NCBI GenBank assembly: GCA_014529385.2
Contig: CM043959.1
Coordinates: forward strand, 89,195,529-89,259,528
DNA length: 64,000 nucleotides
Source of the DNA: Adiantum capillus-veneris
Taxonomy: Eukaryota > Streptophyta > Polypodiopsida > Polypodiales > Pteridaceae
Direction: 5' to 3'
Below are positions 56,879-64,000 of the stretch, piece after piece. Below the pieces are notes generated by a model. The model saw only the letters and a list, made by a program, of their open reading frames with translations. It was not told the DNA's origin and did not search any database. The position numbers and the translations under genes are program-made. How positions within the stretch are numbered: position 1 is the first letter of the stretch; the number at the start of each line of letters is the position of its first letter.

Positions 56879-58012
56879 ATGGAGAGCCAACGCCAAATGT
56901 CTGGATATCCTCTTTTCTTTGGAGAGCCTGGAGAGGATGCAGAATTATTTTTAGCAAATTTCAAGATGTCTTGCCGTATCAAGAGGATAGTAACCGATCA
57001 AGAATGTGTAGAAATGTTTGAGGTGGTCCTTAGGAAAAATACTAGTACTTGGTTTGACTCTTTGCATGAGGAAGTTAAGGGGAATTACACAGAAGTTTTG
57101 AATCGTTTTAAGAGATACTTCTTTGATCCCCAAAACACTCAAAAACTATGGCAAGACATTGTTTCTCATAAGCAAAAAGACTTAGATGACTACTACTTGT
57201 ACAAGCAAGAGTTTCTACGTCTTTGGGCTCTATGGATACGAAATGTTGCTAACCCTGGTGATGGTGCAGAATTTTTAAAGAAGGAGAGGTTCATAGCCGG
57301 ACTCTTTCCTGACCTTAAGGTAAAAGTTGAGGCGGGTGCACCTGCTACTTTTGATGCAACTGAAACTAGGGCTGCTGAGAAGTATAGGAAACTCAAGTGC
57401 TTAAGGGGAGAGGTTCCAATAGAAGGTCTTAGACCCAAAGGTAAGTCACAAGCATCAACATCTAGGGAGCTTCCTGAGGTAACGGCTGAAGTGATTGAGA
57501 AGTTAAATGAATCTTTAAGCAGCCTGTCAATTCACCTTGCACAAGCTGTAGGTCCAAAGGGACAAGCAAAGAAGTCAGAAGAGAGAGAGCCACGAACTAG
57601 AAGAGTCTTGCAATGTTGGAATTGCAGAGAGTCTGGACATGGGATGTATAACTGTCCTTGGCCCCGTGGAGAGCCAGGGAGACCTAACTTGAATTACCAT
57701 GTGATGAATGCAGGAGAAGGAGCTGGTCAACAACCAAGGCTTCTACAAAGGCCAAATGGACCAAGACCACCTCCACAAGGGGTAGAAGGAGTTCCACCTT
57801 TGCCAGATCCAAATGTGCATGTGGTAGAGGTGACAAATTCAAATGAGGTTGACATGGAAGCCAATGGCATTAAGCGTGGCCGAGGAAAAGGTAAAGAGAA
57901 AGAAGGAGTCACATCACAGAGTGACCATGGACAAGGCAAGAAGGAAAAGGAAACCAAGGAAACTTCCCTCTTGGACATGGTATGGCTCTGTACAACTTGT
58001 TGGAAGACATGA
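56879..58012 (+). CDS. Gag (element D)
   Basis: 377 residues from an ATG at 56,879. Residues ~10-170 carry the retrotransposon gag core (FFGEPGEDAELFLANFKMSC through FIAGLFPDLKVKV). A zinc knuckle CWNCRESGHGMYNC (CX2CX4HX4C) lies at about residues 246-259, followed by a Pro-rich then Lys/Glu-rich tail. It packages the element RNA. It overlaps pol, whose open frame starts at 57,925 in the -1 frame. No classic X-XXY-YYZ slip site was seen in the overlap. Confidence 0.93.
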   Translation: MESQRQMSGYPLFFGEPGEDAELFLANFKMSCRIKRIVTDQECVEMFEVVLRKNTSTWFDSLHEEVKGNYTEVLNRFKRYFFDPQNTQKLWQDIVSHKQKDLDDYYLYKQEFLRLWALWIRNVANPGDGAEFLKKERFIAGLFPDLKVKVEAGAPATFDATETRAAEKYRKLKCLRGEVPIEGLRPKGKSQASTSRELPEVTAEVIEKLNESLSSLSIHLAQAVGPKGQAKKSEEREPRTRRVLQCWNCRESGHGMYNCPWPRGEPGRPNLNYHVMNAGEGAGQQPRLLQRPNGPRPPPQGVEGVPPLPDPNVHVVEVTNSNEVDMEANGIKRGRGKGKEKEGVTSQSDHGQGKKEKETKETSLLDMVWLCTTCWKT

Positions 58013-61000
58013 GAGGTAAGGGTCCTGATATTTCATGGCCTCAATTTCTTGCATTATGTCCACAAGTTAGGAGGGATTTAACAAGGGCAGTTAGCACTAG
58101 GAGAAAGGTAAAAGAGAGTGTGCCTGTTGTAAAAATTGCACAAGCTGAAATGAATGAGGACATTACACCGGTGCTAGACTGTTACATCAAAGGAAGATTG
58201 GTTAGGAAAGGTCTAGTGGATGGGGGTGCACAAATTTGCATCAAGACAGAGGGACTCATGCAAAGACTAGGCATGCACATCCATGAGACACCTGAAATCA
58301 AAGTCAAGATGGCAAACAATAGCAAGGCTAGGTGTGTAGGCATTTGTAAAAATGTCTTTGTAGAGGCCTTTGGCATTAAGAAAGCGGTGGATTTTTATGT
58401 TATGTCGACCAAGGGAAGTGGTTATCCATTTATCCTAGGAAGACCATGGCTAATGAAAATGCGAGCTTTGCAAGATTGGGAGAGTGGGAAATTAATTTGC
58501 AGGAATGACAATCATAAGAAGGTTGTCTTTGACATGAAGGAGAAACGCCAAGAGGAGCTCCATGAAGAATCATCTCAAAGTGAGACGGAAGAAGGTTGGA
58601 CCGATAGCCCTTCAGAAGAAGAAAGTAGCGGCAGCATTACTGAAGAGGAGTCTTCCATCGAAGTCATGGGGGTAAGGTTTAAGCCAAGCAACCAAGAGAA
58701 CTCTTGTCAAGGCTTGGAGGAGGTAGGTCCTCAAGAGAACGAAGGTGTTCAAGATGAAGGGATGCTGGAAGGTATGCTATCAACAACACTTACAAAGGAT
58801 GAAAGAGAGGAGTTCAAATGTGTGCTAAGGAAGTTTCCTAGGCTTTCTGCTAAAGACTACACCGACGTGCGTGGGGTAGATGTTGTTCAACACAAGATTG
58901 AGTTAAAGCCTAAGGCCACACCTAAAGCTCAGAAGCTACGAAGGCTAGGAGTTATAAAGGAGCAGGCTCTACTCAAGGAGGTAAGAAAGCTTCTAGCAGC
59001 AGGTTTCATTTATCCAATGGAGAATTCAGAGTGGGTCTCTCCTGTTGTTGTCACTCCTAAGAAAAATGGCAAGTGGAGGGTGTGTGTGGATTACCGTCCC
59101 CTCAATGAGGCAACAAAAAGAGATCACTTTCCCCTCCCATTCCAGGATGAGATACTAAATGAGGTAGCTGGTCATGAGAAGTACACTGTGTGCGATGGTT
59201 ACTCAGGTTACTTTCAAATAGGGATTGCATTGGAGGATCAATTGAAAACAACCTTTATCACTCCTTGGGGTTGTTATGCTTTTAGAGTCATGCCATTTGG
59301 TCTGACAAATGCTCCTGCAACATTCCAACATTTCATGAATATGGTGTTTCAAGCATTCTTTGGAAAGTCAATTAGGGTGTTCATTGATGATTTCTGTATT
59401 TATAGCTCAAAATCATTGCATCTACAAAGGGTAGAAGAAGGTTTAAAGAAGCTCTACGACATGGGAGGTCAACTCAACCCCGACAAGTGCCATATAGGTG
59501 AGGATGAAGTAATCTTCCTTGGTCATAAAGTTTCTTACAAAGGCATTGAAGTGGATCCTTCAAAGGCAAAGGCTCTTATTGAGCTACCATCACCCAAGAG
59601 TCTTAAGGAGGTCATCTCATTCATTCAAAAGGTGAAGTATATGTCACGCTTCATTCACTTAGCCTCGGAGTTACTGCACCCTTTGCAAAAGTTGACACAA
59701 CAAGTAGAATTTGCATGGTCTGATGAGCTTGAAGAGTACTTTTGTAACATTAAAGCCATTTTGTCAGAGCTACCAACACTCATGCCTCCTTGTTGGGAGT
59801 ACACATTCTTTGTTAGCTCTAGTGTTGGGAAAGAAACAATTGGTGCAGTTTTGCTACAACAAGATCCCTATAGTACCAGGATGTGGCCCATCTACTTTGC
59901 TAGTAGGGTCATGAATGCTTTAGAGAGAGGCTACACGGAGGCAGAACTCATGATGCTTTCTCTCATGTTTGCGATAAGGAAGTTTAGATCCTACTTGCTC
60001 CCAGAACCTTTTGTAATCCTCACCGCAGAGAATTTGTTCCCTTGGGTGTCATCTCAAATGAATCTTAGTACTAGGATCCCAAAGTGGATTATGGAGTTGC
60101 AAGAGTTTCAATACTCTTTCAAGGTAGAAGATAGTGTGCGTGCACAATTGGCAGGGATTCTCACTTATAGGGTGCATGAAAAGGAGATTAAGGTGCCTGA
60201 AGTAAAGACCCTACCATTGCCACCACCAAAAAGTATTCCTAATGCTTTTACCTTGTTCTTTGATGGAGCTTTTCGTCGAGCCATAGGAAAAGCAGGGGGA
60301 GGGCTAGTGTTGCTCAACCCAAGTGGAGAGGTGGTCATGAAAGAGAAGTTCAATCTACCAAGTTCAGCTAGCAACAATGAATCAGAATATGAAACACTAA
60401 TTCATGGTTTAAAAATATGCATTGGCAATGGTATACAACGTCTCATGGTAAAAGGGGATGTACTTCTCATTGTGAAGCAGATTTTAGGCATTTGGGCATG
60501 CAAAAATGAAAGACTAAGGGCCAAAGTTCATACCATCTGTAGGCTATTTAATCAATTTGAGGAGGTGCAATTATATCATATTCCTAGGAAACAAAATAAA
60601 GATGCTGATTTACTTGCACAACAAGCCATTGCATGTGTAAAGAAAGAAGTGCAGGTCATCATGGTGGCGGCTGCTGTGAAGCAACCGAGGTACCAGGGAT
60701 TGGAGTCATTGGCTCCCATCATTGGCTACATTTTGGAGGGTGAGTTTCCACCAGACTTCACAAAAGCTCAGAAGAGGAGACTCATGAAGAAGGCAAGCAT
60801 GTATCTCTTCCTAGAAGGCTCCCTCTATCAAAGAGGGAAGGATAAAGTGTGCAGAAGAGTACCAAATATCGCGAAAATTCCAGCCATTCTAAAAGGTTTG
60901 CATGAAGAGGCATGTGGTGGTCATTTTTCCCAAGAATTAACTGTGAAGAAGATTTTGCTTGCGGGGTATGTTTGGCCAAGTCTGCATGTGGATGTCCAAC

Positions 61001-61158
61001 ATTGGTGTAAAATTTGTCACAATTGTCAGGTAAATGGGAATAGAAGATTGATTTATGGTCCAAGGCAAATCGTGCTTGCAAATGGACCCTTTGAAAAGTG
61101 GGGCATTGATGCTATGGGTCCTCTGCCTAGGACAAAAAATGGTAAACTCTACATTTAG
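57925..61158 (+). CDS. Pol: protease, RT, two RNase H domains, integrase N-terminus (element D)
   Basis: Numbering is from the ATG at 57,982; the frame is open from 57,925 and -1 to gag. Protease at about 60-170 (LVDGGAQICIK, then FILGRPW). RT follows with WVSPVVVTPKKNGKWRVCVD, FRVMPFGLTNAPATFQ and catalytic VFIDDF (about residue 468). The first RNase H (about 600-700) has a weakened active site (FFVSSSVGKETIGAVLL). The second, archaeal-type RNase H runs about 757-885 with FDGAF, NNESEYE, VKGDV and NKDAD supplying the D-E-D-D residues. The integrase zinc finger (CKICHNCQ) and first core Asp (WGIDAMGP) follow, and a TAG at 61,156-61,158 ends the frame. Confidence 0.93.
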   Translation, partial: PWTRQEGKGNQGNFPLGHGMALYNLLEDMRGKGPDISWPQFLALCPQVRRDLTRAVSTRRKVKESVPVVKIAQAEMNEDITPVLDCYIKGRLVRKGLVDGGAQICIKTEGLMQRLGMHIHETPEIKVKMANNSKARCVGICKNVFVEAFGIKKAVDFYVMSTKGSGYPFILGRPWLMKMRALQDWESGKLICRNDNHKKVVFDMKEKRQEELHEESSQSETEEGWTDSPSEEESSGSITEEESSIEVMGVRFKPSNQENSCQGLEEVGPQENEGVQDEGMLEGMLSTTLTKDEREEFKCVLRKFPRLSAKDYTDVRGVDVVQHKIELKPKATPKAQKLRRLGVIKEQALLKEVRKLLAAGFIYPMENSEWVSPVVVTPKKNGKWRVCVDYRPLNEATKRDHFPLPFQDEILNEVAGHEKYTVCDGYSGYFQIGIALEDQLKTTFITPWGCYAFRVMPFGLTNAPATFQHFMNMVFQAFFGKSIRVFIDDFCIYSSKSLHLQRVEEGLKKLYDMGGQLNPDKCHIGEDEVIFLGHKVSYKGIEVDPSKAKALIELPSPKSLKEVISFIQKVKYMSRFIHLASELLHPLQKLTQQVEFAWSDELEEYFCNIKAILSELPTLMPPCWEYTFFVSSSVGKETIGAVLLQQDPYSTRMWPIYFASRVMNALERGYTEAELMMLSLMFAIRKFRSYLLPEPFVILTAENLFPWVSSQMNLSTRIPKWIMELQEFQYSFKVEDSVRAQLAGILTYRVHEKEIKVPEVKTLPLPPPKSIPNAFTLFFDGAFRRAIGKAGGGLVLLNPSGEVVMKEKFNLPSSASNNESEYETLIHGLKICIGNGIQRLMVKGDVLLIVKQILGIWACKNERLRAKVHTICRLFNQFEEVQLYHIPRKQNKDADLLAQQAIACVKKEVQVIMVAAAVKQPRYQGLESLAPIIGYILEGEFPPDFTKAQKRRLMKKASMYLFLEGSLYQRGKDKVCRRVPNIAKIPAILKGLHEEACGGHFSQELTVKKILLAGYVWPSLHVDVQHWCKICHNCQVNGNRRLIYGPRQIVLANGPFEKWGIDAMGPLPRTKNGKLYI

Positions 61159-61994
61159 TGGCTGTAGACTATATGACTAGGTGGGTGGAAGCACAAAGTG
61201 TGGCAAAGGTAAATGAGAGGACAGTGAGCAAATTCATCTACACTCACATTTGTTGTAGATTTGGCACACCTTTGGAGATTGTTTCTGATAATGGTCCAGG
61301 GTTTAGAAAGGGATTGCTCACAGAAGTCTGTAAAGAACTTCACATTCTACATCGTCACAATACACCCTACTATCCCCAATCAAATGGTTTGGTAGAAAAA
61401 GCTAATGGTGTCATTGCAGACATCATTAGAAAGATGGTGAAAAACAAGACAAAGTTGTGGGATGACTTCTTGGATGGTGCCTTGTGGGCGTATCGAACCA
61501 CATATAGGGAAGCCACAGAGTTCACACCATTTCACTTGGTCTATGGTCAAGAGGCTTTACAGCCAGTTGAGCTAAACATTCCAACAATGCGACTTCATGG
61601 CAAATCAACACAAGATGATCAAGAAGCATGGATGGATCGACTTCTTACCTTAGCTGAGCTTGAGTGGAAAAGAGAAGCAGCATACGAGTGCTATAAGAGG
61701 AAAGCCACACAGACAAAGGAGAAGCTTGACAAGAAACTGAAGGACAAAGGCATCAATGAAGGAGATCTTGTGCTAAGGTATGACAATCGACTCGATAATC
61801 GTTTTGATGCCAAATTTAAAACAAGATGGCAGGGGCCATACATAGTCAAGAAGGCTTTCAATTCAAGTTACTATCAACTTATAGACTTGAATGGGAAAGA
61901 GCACTCCAGGAAGGTAAACGACTATCTTGAAGCCTTACTTGAGTCGCCTTCTACCCAAGGATCTACCAGAGCAAAAGGCAACTATCTCATGTAA
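61159..61994 (+). pseudogene. Integrase, C-terminal part (element D)
   Basis: Continues the integrase in the next frame directly after the TAG, so a one-base deletion near 61,150-61,157 is the likely cause. VAVDYMTRWVEAQ, EIVSDNGPGF (second Asp), PQSNGLVEKANG (Glu), WAYRTTYREATEFTPFHLVYG and a C-terminal GPY-like part (RWQGPYIVKKAF then YQLIDLNG) are all present. There is no chromodomain. The single break makes this copy defective unless bypassed. Confidence 0.92.
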
Positions 61995-62127
61995 GTATTG
62001 TTCCATGAAGCATGAGTGTAACACAAACCAAAATTCCAAGGGGCCAAACAATGAAGATCTTGTCAAGGACTCTGAAGCACTCTCTTTGGAAAAGATTCTT
62101 TATGATGGTACATGAATATACCATCAT

Positions 62128-62143
62128 CCTGGGGGAGGGCTAA
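62128..62143 (+). promoter_or_regulatory. Polypurine tract (element D)
   Basis: cctgggggagggctaa directly before the 3' LTR start TGATCG. Confidence 0.85.
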
Positions 62144-64000
62144 TGATCGCCGTTTTTCGGCTCTCTGTAATTTCCATAGTGAGTTATCTCACCCTATCAA
62201 ATCACTCAAACACTGTGGTTACCCTCACCCTTTCACTGTATATAGGTGCGTGTGAGTTAGGGGACTTTTCCCATATCTCCTTACTGAAATAAAAAACCCT
62301 CAATTAGCTAGTCATTGGGCTTGTTGAGCCAAAAAAAATAAAAAAAATAAAAAATATAAGTATATTATGGGCCATGCGTACGTAAATATTTCTTTGTATA
62401 TAGGGCCTAAATAAAAGATTTTTTCATAATTATCTTGGTATTTATTTAAATATTTCTACTTAGGTGTGTGTTATTTATGCTCTGTACATTGCCTCACCAT
62501 TACCACAATTTTTCTTACCATTTTTCATACTCTTTATTCCATATAGAAATATTTTCATATAAGCTTCTCTTATATTTGGTGTAACTCCACCCCAACAAAA
62601 ATACAAAAAAACTAGTTTTATTTATGTGTATATTTTTTCACTATTGTGATTTTTCCCTTCCTACATCTATTTTGTTTTTTTTCTAAAAAATTAGAACACC
62701 AAAAATATTTATCTTTTTATGGTAGCCTCATAATGAGAGAGATTTCTTTTGACCCCTTTATATTTTTTCCACTTATATTATTTATATTTGACATGTACAT
62801 ATTTTTTAGACCCCTCAATATTTGATTTTCTTAGTTGTACTATTCACTTATATCATGATCTCAACAATATCTTCAATTATAGACCTACCAAATAAGGTCA
62901 AGGGTAGGTGGCATGCATACATGCACTATGGAGGGCTCACTCTTGGAGGTATTCAAAAGAATCATCCAAAGACGGACCCCACAAGGACCTTGTGCAGTGG
63001 AAAAAAACGATCGATTTTACTGAATTTTTAAAGTTCACTTGCTCTCTGAATTTGAAAAGGTGATACAAACAAAAGTTGTAGCTCGTGGGCTGAACTATTG
63101 CCTTAACTTTTTTCATAGTTTTTTGAGCTACGAGCTGTGAGCTATGATTTTATTAGTGGACCCCAGTTTTCCCATGCTATGCAGCCACACTCTCTCTTCC
63201 ACTTTATCATTTTCCTCTTTCACACACACTTCTCCACGCATCATCCCCACCTCTCTCACCACTCCTCTCTGCACCCTACTCACCTTCTCCTCAACCTTGA
63301 AGAATAAGAGAAACCATGGTGAACTCATACCTCCCACACACAATTCCATTCCAAAATTGACCACCTAGTCTCATTTTTCCTCCTCCAAATTACCCATATC
63401 TATAAAAAAAACCACAAAATTCAACCTCTTCTCTTAAAAGACAGCATCATGGTGGTTGATTACTCAGCTTCAATTACCTTGTCTCTCAAGGAAGTTCAAG
63501 AGTGGAGAAAAAATGTACCGTCAAAGCTAGTGGACCGTCAACAAGCATCAAAATTGGCCCTACTCAAGACACTTGGAGTATCAACCTTGTAAGAAATCCA
63601 CCTTTTCTTACCTCTTAAGAGTTTTTCTTCCTTATTTGTATCCTACATGGATACTCCCATTGTAAATATCCAATTACATTTGTAAATTAATACTAACTCT
63701 ACTAACACTAACCCACTATGAAAAGTCCTATCACCTCCATTTCTCTCCTCTCTCTTTCCCCACCAACTTCTTGATAATTCCAAGCAAAAGAAATTAGATA
63801 AATTGCTGAAAATATAACCCAACCATGGTTAGAGGAGTAACCCTAGCCTTCAAAATTGCTATAAAAGGAGGGTGTAGCTAGCACAAAAAAGGGGGGGAGA
63901 AGAAAGAGCACTATGCTATAGCTTGAGAAGCCAAGCTCAACCTCTTGAGAAGGAGCTCTTGAGTGGAATCTCATTGGCATTAGGCATATGTATGTGTTGT
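62144..64000 (+). repeat. 3' LTR of element D, truncated by the window
   Basis: Matches the start of the 5' LTR base for base apart from scattered substitutions. The TATA box is at 63,860-63,866. The R and U5 parts lie beyond the window. Confidence 0.95.

Larger units (their letters stand above)
52509..64000 (+). mobile_element. Ty3/gypsy element D, Tat/Ogre-like, 3' LTR cut by window edge
   Basis: 5' LTR 52,509-55,212, primer site, four small upstream ORFs, gag, pol with two RNase H domains, polypurine tract at 62,128-62,143, and 3' LTR from 62,144 (about 1,857 of an expected 2,700 bases visible). Sampled LTR stretches of about 120-130 bases differ at about four positions each, so insertion was relatively recent. 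The coding part is nearly intact, with one base-level frame break in integrase. The archaeal-type second RNase H and the extra ORF region before gag are traits of the Tat/Ogre group. Confidence 0.93.

Noticed and set aside
57925-58012. A -1 ribosomal frameshift signal in the gag-pol overlap of element D
   Set aside because: The overlap exists, but I see no X-XXY-YYZ heptamer, so the mechanism is left open.

Overview
The window looks like nuclear DNA of a land plant with a large, repeat-rich genome. Nearly everything recognisable is a plant-type retroelement (Ty3/gypsy, Ty1/copia, LINEs), often one inside another, separated by long (GA)n, (CA)n and (TA)n microsatellites. There is no bacterial gene organisation. 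A non-flowering vascular plant (for example a fern) would fit, but that is inference.

Layout, left to right. 1-~7,200 (minus): 5' part of a decayed Ty3/gypsy element (LTR, tRNA-Asp-like primer site, gag, zinc knuckles, protease, start of RT). ~8,700-9,670 (plus): broken FCP1/NIF-type phosphatase gene. 10,590-11,430 (minus): 3' end of a chromovirus pol with chromodomain. 11,500-~18,130 (plus): a second decayed gypsy with two successive integrase zinc-finger domains, its integrase split by a probable solo LTR. 18,275-21,470 (minus): 5'-truncated LINE. 22,360-23,761 (plus): broken unknown protein. ~24,860-37,390 (minus): an L1-type LINE split by a ~3.9-kb LTR-type insertion, itself split by a 5.2-kb Copia element, a three-level nest resolved from target-site duplications. 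37,922-~44,265 (minus): non-autonomous LTR element with gag-like ORFs and no RT. 45,559-47,110 (plus): unknown coding remnant. 47,472-51,777 (minus): multi-exon gene. 52,509-64,000 (plus): young Ty3/gypsy element with 2.7-kb LTRs, its 3' LTR cut by the window edge.

Two things stand out. First, the minus-strand gene at 47,472-51,777 has good splice sites. It joins a ParB-like domain (DGNHR motif) to what reads as an N6/N4-type DNA methyltransferase. That domain pairing is familiar from bacteria and phages, not from plant nuclear genes. It carries amber codons and frame breaks, so this copy may be dead. Second, the gypsy element at 52,509 has two RNase H domains, as in the Tat/Ogre group. Between primer site and gag it carries four extra small ORFs forming two tandemly duplicated pairs, the larger pair with a weak F-box-like start.

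The retroelements are independent insertions, not a pathway. All reading frames and boundaries were worked out by eye; no database search was run.
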